From NCBI GenBank assembly GCA_904419035.1, contig CAJFQL010000001.1, forward strand, positions 223,280 through 287,279: 64,000 nt of DNA. The letters run 5' to 3'. This stretch comes from Heritagella caecorum. Its GTDB lineage: Bacteria; Bacillota; Clostridia; Oscillospirales; Acutalibacteraceae. Shown piece after piece: positions 1 through 8,055 of the stretch (within the stretch, counting starts at the first letter, position 1; every line of letters starts with the position of its first letter). A program made the position numbers and the translations under genes. Below the pieces are notes generated by a model that saw only the letters and a list, made by a program, of their open reading frames with translations, searched no databases and was not told where the DNA came from.

Positions 1-2
1 AA

Positions 3-806
3 GAAGATAACAAGACCACCTCGGAAGATCTGATGACCATGGTCGATGAAGCTCAGAACGACGGCGGTATTGACGAAGAAAACGGGGAACTAATCCGTTC
101 GGCCATTGAATTTAACGATTTGGAAGCCAACGATATTTTGACCCCCCGGGTTGATTTGACAGCCGTACGGACAACGACCACCATGGAGGAATTGGGCCAG
201 GTATTTGTCAATTGCACCTTTTCCCGTGTACTGGTTTACGAAGATACGGTCGATAATATCGTGGGTATGATCCATGAAAAGGATTATTTCGCCGGTATGA
301 GCCGCGGCCTTACCACTATTCGCCCGCTGATCAAAAAGGTGATCTATGTTTCGGGCAGCATCAAAATTTCCCGTCTATTGCGCCTGATTCAGCAATCGAA
401 AACCCACATGGCGGTGGTTGTGGATGAATTTGGCGGCACCGAAGGGATTGTAACGCTGGAAGATATCCTGGAAGAACTGGTGGGCGAAATTTGGGACGAA
501 CACGACGTGGTGGAAAACGACTTTGAAAAACTCAACGAGACCACGTACCTCATCGCTGGGAACGCTAATTTGGAAGATTTCTTCGATCAATTCGATCTTC
601 CCTTTAAAGAAGACGAATATGAATCCTTTACTGTCGGCGGTTGGGTCATGGAAGAGTTGGGCCACATCCCGGAACCGGGCGATCATTTTACATATGATGA
701 CTGCGAAGTGCATGTGGTTTCGGTGGAAAAACGCCATGTAACAAAAATCCGCTTGATCCTCCCTTCCGCTCACGAAAAAAGCGAACACACAACAAAAGAG
801 GACTAA
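3..806 (+). CDS. CorC/HlyC-family CBS-domain protein, C-terminal part (5' truncated by window)
   Basis: The frame is open to the left edge, so the start and any N-terminal CNNM membrane domain lie outside the window. What is visible is the cytoplasmic part: a linker with the family sequence 'ILTPRVDLTAV', a CBS-domain pair, a conserved 'VVDEFGGTEGIVTLEDILEE' stretch, and a C-terminal CorC/HlyC (transporter-associated) domain ending in 'VEKRHVTKIRLI'. Family members are membrane proteins linked to Mg2+/Co2+ export or resistance; the substrate here is not shown by sequence. It stands alone, followed by a shared terminator and a convergent gene. Family call is strong, function inferred. Confidence 0.9.
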   Translation, partial: EDNKTTSEDLMTMVDEAQNDGGIDEENGELIRSAIEFNDLEANDILTPRVDLTAVRTTTTMEELGQVFVNCTFSRVLVYEDTVDNIVGMIHEKDYFAGMSRGLTTIRPLIKKVIYVSGSIKISRLLRLIQQSKTHMAVVVDEFGGTEGIVTLEDILEELVGEIWDEHDVVENDFEKLNETTYLIAGNANLEDFFDQFDLPFKEDEYESFTVGGWVMEELGHIPEPGDHFTYDDCEVHVVSVEKRHVTKIRLILPSAHEKSEHTTKED

Positions 807-817
807 ACGAGATATAG

Positions 818-854
818 AAAAAGACCGCAGAGTTTTTGCTCTGCGGTCTTTTTT
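818..854. terminator. Bidirectional intrinsic terminator between corC-like gene and rqcH
   Basis: A perfect hairpin (AAAAAGACCGCAGAG arm, TTTTTG loop, CTCTGCGGTCTTTTTT arm) has an A-run on the left and a T-run on the right. It can therefore stop transcription from both convergent genes. Its right edge touches the rqcH stop codon. Confidence 0.9.
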
Positions 855-2601
855 ATTTCTCTTCCGCTTGATGGGGATCGACATATAGGGTTTTATATTG
901 GACATAGATCACCCGTCCCGGTTTGGCACCCTGAGGTTTGGTTACATGCTTTGCGTACGTATAATCCACCGGCACCTGGGAAGAATCTTTGCCCCGGCTG
1001 TAGTGGGCCGCAAGCACGGCTGCCTCTTCCATCGCCGAGGGGCTCGGATCTTTGCCGTTCGTGAGCAAAATCACGTGGGAACCCGGCATATTCTTCACAT
1101 GGAACCACATGTCGTAATTTTTGGCCGTTTTTAAGGTGAGCTGGTCGTTTTGCCGGTTGTTCCGGCCCACTAATACCACGCTGCCATCGGTGGTTGTAAA
1201 GCGAAGCGGCTCGCTGTGCTGCTGGGGCTGAATCTTTTTCCCCTTTGTCTTCCGGATATACCCCTGTTCCATCAGCTCCAAGCGGATCGCCACCAGTTCT
1301 TTTTCGGTACGCGCCCGGCTCAGCTCTTCCAAAACCGAATCCAAATACAAAAGATCTTCTTTCGCAATGGCAATCTGCTCCGTAAGTTTTTCCTCGGCTG
1401 TACGCGCCTTGCGGTACTCTTTATAGTACTTCTGGGCATTTTGGTTGGGGGTCAGTGCCGGGTCCAGGGGGATTTCGATTTCCTCCCCGTTTTCGCTGTA
1501 AAAATTCGACAGCACCACCCGGCTGCTTCCTTTTTGAATCTGGTATTGATTGGCACTGAGCAAATCGCCCATAATCCGCAGTTGTTCCCGGTTGGCGCTT
1601 TGGGTGAGTTCTGCCGTCTGGTTGGCAATTTTACGGGATAGGCGCTCGCTGACCGTTGTCAAAAGCCGTAGCAAATCCTGTTCCCGCACCCGCATGCGTT
1701 CCTGGGTATCGCGTTCCGTGTAAAAGTCATCCAGCAGCTGCGAAAAACTATCGCACGGCCGTTCAATAGCCGAAGAACCGTACTGCCCAATATGGAAAAA
1801 CGAAAAATCCATGGGCTTTTTTTGCAGGCTAACCACCATAAACGGTGTGCCATTTGCCTGTATCACGGTTTCTTTCAGGCGATGCAACAAAAATAGCAGT
1901 TTATCCCGCTGGCTGTCCGTCATGGTTTTAGCCGTCAGCGCAGCGCCCTTTCCCACCTGAAAGGCTAGTTCCCGGCACACAATGGGTGATACCCCTTGCA
2001 GCACCTGCAGCAGAGCTTTCGATAGTTCAAAATCCCTGGGCAGTGCATCCATGTGCGCCAGGACGGCTTCCGGCTCCGTATCCAGCAGGCACAGTTTATC
2101 CTGCGGCGGCGGCAGCCGGTACGCAAGGCCCGGCAAAATCCACCGTTCCGAACTCATATCCGCGTCTACCCGGCGGAGAGAATCGACGATTTTCCCTTCC
2201 GGGTCCACGAGGATCACGTTGCTGTAGCGCCCCATCACTTCGGCTACCAGTCGCATTTCCACATGGTCGCCCAATTCGTTGACCGTATCGAACACGAACA
2301 CCAAGAGCCTTTCCAGACCCGGCTGTTCCACCCGCAACAGCCGCCCACCGGTAAACCGCTTGCGCAGCAGCATGCAGAACATGGGCGGCTGTGCCGGATT
2401 TTCGGGAAGCACCTGCGTAAAATGGACCCGCGCACTGTTAGCCCTTGCTGACAATAGTAGGTTCATCCGCTCTTTGCGGGTACGCAGCACAAACACCAGC
2501 TCGTCCCGATTGGGCTGATAGATTTTATCAATCCGGGCTTCCTTTGCCCGGTCCCAGATTTCCTTTTGCAAATGGTGCAAACATGCTCCGTCAAGAGCCA
2601 T
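853..2601 (-). CDS. rqcH: NFACT-family ribosome quality control protein RqcH (Rqc2 homologue; FbpA-type)
   Basis: The protein has 582 aa, the usual length of bacterial NFACT proteins. Visible parts are the NFACT-N region from the start ('HHLQKEI..RIDKIYQPNRDEL'), long helical coiled-coil segments around residues 290-430, and the C-terminal NFACT-R domain with 'HVKNMPGSHVIL' at about 501-512. In Bacillus, RqcH binds obstructed 50S subunits with peptidyl-tRNA and recruits tRNA-Ala to add C-terminal alanine tails that mark the nascent chain for ClpXP. Older annotations call it fibronectin-binding protein. The start is preceded by AAGGGAAT. It appears monocistronic, ending at a shared terminator. 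Confidence 0.92.
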   Translation of the reverse strand: MALDGACLHHLQKEIWDRAKEARIDKIYQPNRDELVFVLRTRKERMNLLLSARANSARVHFTQVLPENPAQPPMFCMLLRKRFTGGRLLRVEQPGLERLLVFVFDTVNELGDHVEMRLVAEVMGRYSNVILVDPEGKIVDSLRRVDADMSSERWILPGLAYRLPPPQDKLCLLDTEPEAVLAHMDALPRDFELSKALLQVLQGVSPIVCRELAFQVGKGAALTAKTMTDSQRDKLLFLLHRLKETVIQANGTPFMVVSLQKKPMDFSFFHIGQYGSSAIERPCDSFSQLLDDFYTERDTQERMRVREQDLLRLLTTVSERLSRKIANQTAELTQSANREQLRIMGDLLSANQYQIQKGSSRVVLSNFYSENGEEIEIPLDPALTPNQNAQKYYKEYRKARTAEEKLTEQIAIAKEDLLYLDSVLEELSRARTEKELVAIRLELMEQGYIRKTKGKKIQPQQHSEPLRFTTTDGSVVLVGRNNRQNDQLTLKTAKNYDMWFHVKNMPGSHVILLTNGKDPSPSAMEEAAVLAAHYSRGKDSSQVPVDYTYAKHVTKPQGAKPGRVIYVQYKTLYVDPHQAEEK

Positions 2602-2639
2602 TGGATTCCCTTCTTTCCTTCCCTTTCTACCGGCTTACT

Positions 2640-3410
2640 TTATACCTGGCATTCCGGTTCCCGGTTCGCCCCGGCTATGCGCACCGAAAGCCCGGGGAAC
2701 TGTTGTTCCATCTTCTCTTTTAAGGCTGGTAGCACAATGGTCTCGGTGGCAAAATGGCCGGCTGTAATCAAAGTCATGCCGTTCTCTTTCGCTTGCAGCA
2801 ATTGGTGATGCCGGCTTTCCCCGGTCACCAGCGCATCGGCTCCCAAGTGCTGTACGCCGTCCAAGCAATCGGCGCCGGAGCCGCTGCACACCGCCACTTG
2901 GCGGATGGGTTTGCCCCCATCCACTACGCGCACGCTTTCCGCGTACAGATCGGCTTTTACTTTTTCCGCCAGTTCCAACGCCGTGAAGGAATGGGGCAGT
3001 TCCCCGATGAGGGCTTCCATCACCTGTTCACATGGCAGCACCCACCGGGTGTTGGCAAGACCCAGTGCCCTCGCTAGCTCTGTATTGACCCCAAAAGTAG
3101 GGGCAAAATCCAAATTCGTGTGGGCGCATACCGCCGCCATCCCATGCCGGGCCAACTGGTACACGGCCGACTCTTCGGCTACCTGTTTGAGTGGGTGAAA
3201 GATCACCGGATGGTGGCTGACAATCAGCCCGGCGCCCCAGGCAGCCGCTTCCCTGACGACATCCGGTGTGATATCCAGCGCCATCATCACTTTGTCTGTT
3301 TGCTGCCAGCGGCTGCCCACCAGCAGCCCAGGGTTGTCAAACGACAGTGCGTTTTCAAACGGCGCAAAACTTTCAATCCAATCGTATACGTCTCCTACGC
3401 ACACTTTCAT
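2640..3410 (-). CDS. Nif3-like dinuclear metal centre protein (YqfO/YbgI family)
   Basis: The protein has 256 aa from the ATG at 3410, chosen because it overlaps the trmK stop as ATGA; an upstream in-frame ATG would add 7 residues inside trmK. Metal-site signatures are 'SHHPVIFH' (His66, His67) and a C-terminal 'AGHFATE' (His219), typical of the hexameric NIF3 fold that binds two metal ions. The family is often named GTP cyclohydrolase I type 2 homologue, but its true reaction is not settled. The pairing with trmK is a conserved Firmicute arrangement. Confidence 0.9.
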   Translation of the reverse strand: MKVCVGDVYDWIESFAPFENALSFDNPGLLVGSRWQQTDKVMMALDITPDVVREAAAWGAGLIVSHHPVIFHPLKQVAEESAVYQLARHGMAAVCAHTNLDFAPTFGVNTELARALGLANTRWVLPCEQVMEALIGELPHSFTALELAEKVKADLYAESVRVVDGGKPIRQVAVCSGSGADCLDGVQHLGADALVTGESRHHQLLQAKENGMTLITAGHFATETIVLPALKEKMEQQFPGLSVRIAGANREPECQV

Positions 3411-4117
3411 ACAAGCGGTTCCTCCTTCCACCGGTTCATTCGCTTTTCCAGTTCCCGCATAGCGGTTTCCAACCGAGCCACCGTCTCCCCGTCCCCACGA
3501 TGCAGCGCTCCCGTTCTTTCTTTTTGAGCCCTGTCATATTCTTTCTGCAAAAAAGCGTGTTCCGCTTCGGTTTCCCCGGCAATTGCGCCAACAAAGCAGG
3601 CTGTTTGCGGATCGCTGGGGCCTGGGTCCCCCGTATAGCGGGCTTTTATCACCGTATAGACGTGTTTTCCTTCCCGGCAGCAGGCTTCCTTTTCCAAAGA
3701 AAAGCCCTGCTCCAACAAAAACAGCCGCAACGCGCGCACCGCCGTCATGGGCTGCAAAATCAGGGTGATTTCCGGGTTTTGAATCCAGTCGCAATCCCCC
3801 AGAATACGGGCCATCAGCTCCCCGCCCATTCCGGCGATGACAATGGTGTCCACTTCTCCGGCAGCAAAACGTGCCAAGCCATCCGACAAGCGGGTTTCCA
3901 CCTGACCGGCTACCTGATACCGGGCAATGGTATCCCGGGCGCTCTGCAGGGGGCCTTCCCCGATGTCGGCCGCTATGGCCTTTTGAATTTTGCCGCTGCG
4001 GCACAGCCAAACCGGTAAATAGGCATGATCCGTACCAATATCGGCCAGCCGTGCGTTTTCCGGTACAAAACCGGCGCAAAGCCGCAATCTTTCTTCCAGT
4101 TGGAACAAGGGGCGCAT
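3407..4117 (-). CDS. trmK: tRNA (adenine(22)-N1)-methyltransferase TrmK
   Basis: The protein has 236 aa from the ATG at 4117, which has a GCAAAGGAGG ribosome site. The SAM-binding motif I is 'LADIGTDHAYLP' (about 24-35) and the family motif 'AGMGGELMARIL' starts at about 95. TrmK methylates N1 of A22 in tRNA. The last third is a predicted helical domain rich in Glu and Arg, as in other TrmK proteins. It is translationally coupled to the nif3-like gene through an ATGA overlap. Confidence 0.92.
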   Translation of the reverse strand: MRPLFQLEERLRLCAGFVPENARLADIGTDHAYLPVWLCRSGKIQKAIAADIGEGPLQSARDTIARYQVAGQVETRLSDGLARFAAGEVDTIVIAGMGGELMARILGDCDWIQNPEITLILQPMTAVRALRLFLLEQGFSLEKEACCREGKHVYTVIKARYTGDPGPSDPQTACFVGAIAGETEAEHAFLQKEYDRAQKERTGALHRGDGETVARLETAMRELEKRMNRWKEEPLV

Positions 4118-4143
4118 GGGGCTTCCTCCTTTGCAGAACAGAC

Positions 4144-4178
4144 GAGCCGCCCGGCACCGCACAGGCACCGGGCGGCTC
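4144..4178. terminator. Strong GC-rich hairpin between the DUF1858 gene and trmK; weak terminator
   Basis: A perfect 11-bp stem (GAGCCGCCCGG / CCGGGCGGCTC) with a 13-nt loop lies just past the DUF1858 stop. Neither side has a clean T-run, so it may only reduce read-through into trmK or protect the 3' end. Confidence 0.5.
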
Positions 4179-4198
4179 TACGAAATCTGCCGCGAAAC

Positions 4199-4402
4199 TT
4201 ACTGTTTGGCCAGATGAGCGTTCAGTTTTTCAACCAGCACATTGGCATCCACACCATGCACCATGCAAGCTTCCGCCAGCGATTCCCCACGGGACGCCGG
4301 GCAGCCCAAGCAGTGCATACCCATTTCCAGGAAGAACGGTGCCGTCGAAGCATCCATATCCAAAATTTCGCCGATCAGTGTATCTTTTGTGACCTGTGCC
4401 AT
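4199..4402 (-). CDS. DUF1858 small redox-disulfide domain protein
   Basis: The protein has 67 aa. The ATG at 4402 was chosen because GGAGG lies 8 nt upstream. It matches the DUF1858 pattern: 'TLIGEIL' start, 'FLEMGMHCLGCPAS' with a CxxC pair, and a short helical end. These domains are annotated as hybrid-cluster-associated redox disulfide proteins and occur widely in anaerobes; their reaction is not known. It has its own promoter. Confidence 0.85.
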   Translation of the reverse strand: MAQVTKDTLIGEILDMDASTAPFFLEMGMHCLGCPASRGESLAEACMVHGVDANVLVEKLNAHLAKQ

Positions 4403-4456
4403 ATTCATTTCCTCCATTTCAATTGACTGGCGGCCAAAGGTGGCCAAACCTTTATC

Positions 4457-4485
4457 ATTATAATCTCCCGCCCGGTAGTTTGCAA
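4457..4485 (-). promoter_or_regulatory. Sigma-A promoter of the DUF1858 gene
   Basis: Read on the minus strand: TTGCAA (4485-4480), a 17-bp spacer, then TATAAT (4462-4457). It lies about 55 nt before the start codon. Confidence 0.75.
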
Positions 4486-4504
4486 TACTTTCGCTTTAGG
4501 AAGA

Positions 4505-4547
4505 TATAGAAAAAATCCCCCGAAAGGATTTTTCGTCCTTTCGGGGG
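4505..4547 (-). terminator. Intrinsic terminator after the zinc-ribbon gene
   Basis: A 12-bp perfect stem (CCCCCGAAAGGA / TCCTTTCGGGGG, 4517-4547) is followed on the minus strand by ATTTTTTC. It insulates the zinc-ribbon gene from the DUF1858 promoter. Confidence 0.88.
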
Positions 4548-4575
4548 AAAACTTCCGAAGAAAACGAGGGAGCTA

Positions 4576-4854
4576 TTAGCCCATTTCTCTTCTCTTTGCG
4601 AAGCATTCGCTGCAATATACAGGACGATCTTCGCGGGGCTTGAAGGGAACTTTCGCTTCTTTGCCGCAGTCAGCGCAGATAGCCGTGTACATTTCGCGGG
4701 CGGGCTTGGTGGCATTCTTACGGGCATCGCGGCAAGCCTTGCATCTCTGGGGCTCGTTTACAAAGCCCTTCGAGGCGTAGAATTCCTGTTCGCCGGCAGT
4801 GAAAACGAATTCAGCGCCGCATTCTTTGCATACCAGAGTCTTGTCTTCGTACAT
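4576..4854 (-). CDS. Small double zinc-ribbon protein
   Basis: The protein has 92 aa with four CxxC pairs: C9/C12, C38/C41, C60/C63 and C81/C84, enough for two zinc ribbons. The first half follows the 'KTLVCKECGAEFVFTAGEQ' pattern of a widespread uncharacterised zinc-ribbon family; the second half is similar to the CxDCGxEA..PF type. The role is unknown; proteins like this are usually abundant cytoplasmic factors linked to ribosome or RNA work, which is inference only. It has its own terminator. Confidence 0.85.
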   Translation of the reverse strand: MYEDKTLVCKECGAEFVFTAGEQEFYASKGFVNEPQRCKACRDARKNATKPAREMYTAICADCGKEAKVPFKPREDRPVYCSECFAKRREMG

Positions 4855-4963
4855 GGTGATAACCTCACTTTGGAAAAATTATTGCCCGTAGACGGATTCG
4901 GACCGCCGCCTTTGAAAAAAGTAATCAACGCTCTGCAACCTAAGCTACCGGGGCATATATGAC

Positions 4964-5542
4964 CTATATGGAGTCGCGCAGTTTCTTACGCGCCCGCTGC
5001 AATGCATTGTCAGCTGCTTTGGGCGAGATCTGCAATTTTTCACCGATTTGCCGGTACGTAAAGCCCTGCAAATACAGCGAAAAAATCCGCTTTTCCATAT
5101 CGGTAAACTGTTCTTTCATCTTCCTGCGAATCTGCTCCGCCACCGCTTCGACCTCTACCCGGTTTTGCAGGTCATCCTCCGGCCTATTCGAAGTAAGCTG
5201 CCACTGCAAATCCGGTTCATCCAGAGAAAGAGACGTATTCAGTGTGCGCGAAGCATTCCCGCTGCCCTTTCGCACCAGCGAAATCAACCGGTTGGAAATG
5301 CAGCGCCCCGCATAGGTAGCAAACGATGCTTTTTGACCGGGCCGGAATGAATGGGCCGCTGCCAGCAATCCCAATAACCCTTCCTGCGTCCAATCATCTT
5401 CGTCAAACCCCTGCATGCGGAAACGAGCCGCAATCCGATGAACCAAATACGAATACCGGAGCAGCACCTCTTCCGCCGCCGCCCGGTCGCCGGACCGAAC
5501 GCGGGAAAAAAGCTGCTCTTCACGGTTGGCTTTCATTTCCAC
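4964..5542 (-). CDS. Sigma-70 family RNA polymerase sigma factor, SigH-like
   Basis: The protein has 192 aa. Region 2 carries 'QEGLLGLLAAAHSF..KASFATYAGRCI' (core-binding and -10 recognition). Region 4 carries 'RIFSLYLQGFTYRQIGEKL' and 'KAADNALQRARKKL', closely like the DNALQRxxxKL end of Bacillus SigH, the stationary-phase/sporulation sigma. The likely start is GTG at 5542 (GAGGTG 7 nt upstream); ATG at 5536 is the alternative. It has a clear sigma-A promoter. The exact SigH orthology is inferred. Confidence 0.8.
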   Translation of the reverse strand: MEMKANREEQLFSRVRSGDRAAAEEVLLRYSYLVHRIAARFRMQGFDEDDWTQEGLLGLLAAAHSFRPGQKASFATYAGRCISNRLISLVRKGSGNASRTLNTSLSLDEPDLQWQLTSNRPEDDLQNRVEVEAVAEQIRRKMKEQFTDMEKRIFSLYLQGFTYRQIGEKLQISPKAADNALQRARKKLRDSI

Positions 5543-5577
5543 ACAAAGGCACCTCAGGTATAGATGAACTTAAATTG

Positions 5578-5606
5578 AGTATACACCTATAGGGGCAAAA
5601 AGTCAA
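5578..5606 (-). promoter_or_regulatory. Sigma-A promoter of the SigH-like gene
   Basis: Read on the minus strand: TTGACT (5606-5601), exactly 17 bp, TATACT (5583-5578). The rest of the 213-bp divergent region up to yifB is AT-rich with no other clear signal except a -10 for yifB. Confidence 0.8.
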
Positions 5607-5709
5607 TATTTATTTTTCTTTACATAAATTTCGCTTTCTCTTTCAATAATTTCCATATAAAACGACAAATCCTATTCCGTTTTTCCTTTTCTTTTCGCCT
5701 TTTTTCTTT

Positions 5710-5715
5710 TATAAT
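5710..5715 (+). promoter_or_regulatory. -10 element for yifB
   Basis: TATAAT lies about 40 nt before the yifB start inside an AT-rich stretch. No good -35 match is seen 17 bp upstream, only a T-rich tract. Confidence 0.5.
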
Positions 5716-5755
5716 AAAAGGATGAAAAGTAGTTGAAAAAACGGGGTGTATTGTC

Positions 5756-7288
5756 ATGTTTACACAAGTACACAGCATAGGATTTCATGGGCTGGATGCT
5801 TTCCCGGTTCTGGTAGAAGCCGACCTATCGAATGGACTGCCGGGCTTTGAAATTGTAGGGCTGCCCGATGCTTCCGTGCGGGAATCCAAAGACCGGGTGC
5901 GGGCGGCCCTGAAAAATTGTGGCTTTACCTACCCCATGAGCCGCATTACCATGAATTTGGCCCCGGCGGATAAGAAAAAAGAGGGCCCCCTTTACGATTT
6001 GCCGCTGTTCATCGCCCTGCTGAAAGCCAGCGGCCAGCTGGACGCCTGTACCGATGACTGCCTGTTTGCCGGAGAATTGTCGCTGGCGGGAGAAGTACGC
6101 GCCATTCACGGCGTGCTGCCCATGGTGATTGCCGCCAGGGAAGCCGGATTTACCCGAATATTTGTACCGGCTGTCAATGCGGCCGAAGGGGCCGTCGTGG
6201 AAGGGATTGAGGTATACGGCATACCCGATATCCGTGCGCTGCTGCTTCACCTGACCGGCCGGCAACCCCTACCGGTGGCTAAGCCCCTCCCTCCAGAGGA
6301 GCAACCCGTCTGCCAAATTCCCGATTTTTCGGATGTGCGGGGACAGGCGGAAGCCAAACGCGCCCTGGAAATTGCCGCCAGCGGCGGGCACAACGTGCTG
6401 TTGATCGGCCCTCCCGGTTCGGGCAAAAGTATGCTCGCCAAGCGCCTGCCCTCTATTTTGCCCGATATGACGTTCGAGGAAATGCTCGAAACTACGAAAA
6501 TTCATTCCATTGCCGGAACCTTGCCGCCGGGCAGCCCCCTGATTCAAACCAGGCCGTTCCGGGCCCCCCATCACACCGTTTCCCCCGCGGGGCTTTCCGG
6601 TGGCGGTACATCGCCGCGGCCGGGCGAAATCTCGCTGGCCCATAACGGCGTACTGTTTTTGGATGAATTACCGGAATTTAGCCGCAGCGCCATGGAAGTG
6701 CTACGCCAACCTATCGAAGACGGGGTGGTCACGATTTCCCGAGTAAACGGCACCATCACGTACCCCTGTTCTGTGATGCTAGTAGCGGCCATGAACCCCT
6801 GCCCCTGCGGGTATTTTGGGCACCCTACCCGGCCGTGTACCTGTTCCTCCCAGCAGGTGAACCGCTATTTATCCCGGGTATCCGGCCCGTTGCTGGACCG
6901 GCTGGATTTGCACATTGAAGTGCCGCCGGTGGAATTTGACGAACTTTCGTCCCATACACCTTCGGAATCTTCCCGGGAGATCCGGGCCCGGGTCAATCGG
7001 GCCCGTGCCATTCAGCATGAGCGTTTTCAGGGTACAACTATCACCTGTAATGCCCGCATGGGTGCCGGGGAACTGCGCACCTGCTGTCCTTTACACGACA
7101 AAGCCCGGTTGCTCTTGCGCAGCGCTTTTGACCGTATGGGGCTTTCAGCCCGGGCGTACGATCGGGTACTAAAAGTCGCGCGTACCATCGCCGATTTGGA
7201 TCAATCTGAGGTAATCCAGCCCGCCCACGTGGCCGAAGCGGTGCAGTACCGCAGCCTGGACCGCAAGTACTGGTCCCGGGAACTGTAA
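5756..7288 (+). CDS. YifB/ComM family Mg-chelatase-like AAA+ ATPase
   Basis: The protein has 510 aa, typical of the family. An N-terminal Lon-protease-like domain (about 1-165) is followed by an AAA+ domain with Walker A 'GPPGSGKS' (218-225) and Walker B 'VLFLDELPEF' (about 299-308), then a Mg-chelatase C-terminal domain. A Cys cluster 'NPCPCGYFGHPTRPCTC' is present. The homologue ComM is a hexameric helicase that promotes branch migration during natural transformation; in Firmicutes the role is less clear. The ribosome site is weak. It ends at a terminator shared with the convergent AlkD-like gene. Confidence 0.92.
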   Translation: MFTQVHSIGFHGLDAFPVLVEADLSNGLPGFEIVGLPDASVRESKDRVRAALKNCGFTYPMSRITMNLAPADKKKEGPLYDLPLFIALLKASGQLDACTDDCLFAGELSLAGEVRAIHGVLPMVIAAREAGFTRIFVPAVNAAEGAVVEGIEVYGIPDIRALLLHLTGRQPLPVAKPLPPEEQPVCQIPDFSDVRGQAEAKRALEIAASGGHNVLLIGPPGSGKSMLAKRLPSILPDMTFEEMLETTKIHSIAGTLPPGSPLIQTRPFRAPHHTVSPAGLSGGGTSPRPGEISLAHNGVLFLDELPEFSRSAMEVLRQPIEDGVVTISRVNGTITYPCSVMLVAAMNPCPCGYFGHPTRPCTCSSQQVNRYLSRVSGPLLDRLDLHIEVPPVEFDELSSHTPSESSREIRARVNRARAIQHERFQGTTITCNARMGAGELRTCCPLHDKARLLLRSAFDRMGLSARAYDRVLKVARTIADLDQSEVIQPAHVAEAVQYRSLDRKYWSREL

Positions 7289-7297
7289 CAAACCGAT

Positions 7298-7340
7298 AAA
7301 AAAGCCTGTCCCGGTTCTGATACCGAAACAGGCTTTTCTT
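7298..7340. terminator. Bidirectional terminator between yifB and the AlkD-like gene
   Basis: AAAAGCCTGT and ACAGGCTTTT arms (7300-7309, 7328-7337) have a partly paired CCGGTT..ACCG inner part. A- and T-runs flank both sides. Confidence 0.88.
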
Positions 7341-8055
7341 ATTTTTCTTTTTCCCTGCGCAGGGCCCGCAGGACTTCTTTTTCTTCTTTGGAAATGCGCC
7401 GGCTCTCGATGGCCTTTTGAATGGCTTTCTGGCGCACCCACTCATCTAGCTTTTGGCCCTTTAGATACGGCCATATGGTCTCCGGCTGCTTACATAGGGC
7501 CGTTGCGAAATACCAAGCTGCCATCATATTGACGTAGTATTCCTGCGACCGGACGGCCGCTACCCATTCGGGCATAACAGGGTCAAAAAAATCATCTAAA
7601 TATTCGCTGAGCAATACCCCTATGCCAAACCGCACAGTATAGGGATGGTCGCTTTTCATCCATTGGTGGGCTTGAGCGGGCAGTTCCTTCGGGTGCGTAT
7701 GAAACACCCGCGGGTGCATCATATCACAGGTAGCCCAGTTATCCACAAACGGCAAAAACTGGTCAAGGGCCTGGACACACGCTTCATAGGAGGGGATTTT
7801 TTCAATCAAACAGGCGTGCAGATTATTTTCGTCATAATACCGGTGCGGCAGCTGTTGCATAAAAGCGGCTGCCTGCTCGGTGTTGTGCAGCTGGGCGGCT
7901 AATTTGCGCACCTCCGGCACACGCACCCCCAGTACCGTTTCGGGCGCCACCGTGGGGATTAACCGGCACTGAAAATCACGGTAGGAGGCATCGGCCTGCT
8001 CTTGAAGAGCTTCTAATACCGTTTTTTCTTCGAACCATTTATGATGTTCTCCCAT
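7339..8055 (-). CDS. AlkD-like DNA alkylation repair protein
   Basis: The protein has 238 aa, made of ALK/HEAT-like helical repeats. Family stretches include 'VRVPEVRKLA', 'VDNWATCDMM' and 'YYVNMMAAWYFATAL'. AlkD-type proteins are DNA glycosylases for 3- and 7-alkylated purines; the conserved 'FVDNWATCD' Trp-Asp segment of the active site is kept. The start at 8055 follows AGGAGGG. It overlaps the end of the upstream GHKL kinase by 17 bp, so it is probably co-transcribed with that two-component pair. Confidence 0.88.
   Translation of the reverse strand: MGEHHKWFEEKTVLEALQEQADASYRDFQCRLIPTVAPETVLGVRVPEVRKLAAQLHNTEQAAAFMQQLPHRYYDENNLHACLIEKIPSYEACVQALDQFLPFVDNWATCDMMHPRVFHTHPKELPAQAHQWMKSDHPYTVRFGIGVLLSEYLDDFFDPVMPEWVAAVRSQEYYVNMMAAWYFATALCKQPETIWPYLKGQKLDEWVRQKAIQKAIESRRISKEEKEVLRALRREKEK

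Noticed and set aside
3347..4018. A 223-codon open frame on the plus strand opposite trmK
   Set aside because: Antisense to trmK and the nif3-like gene, with no family features.
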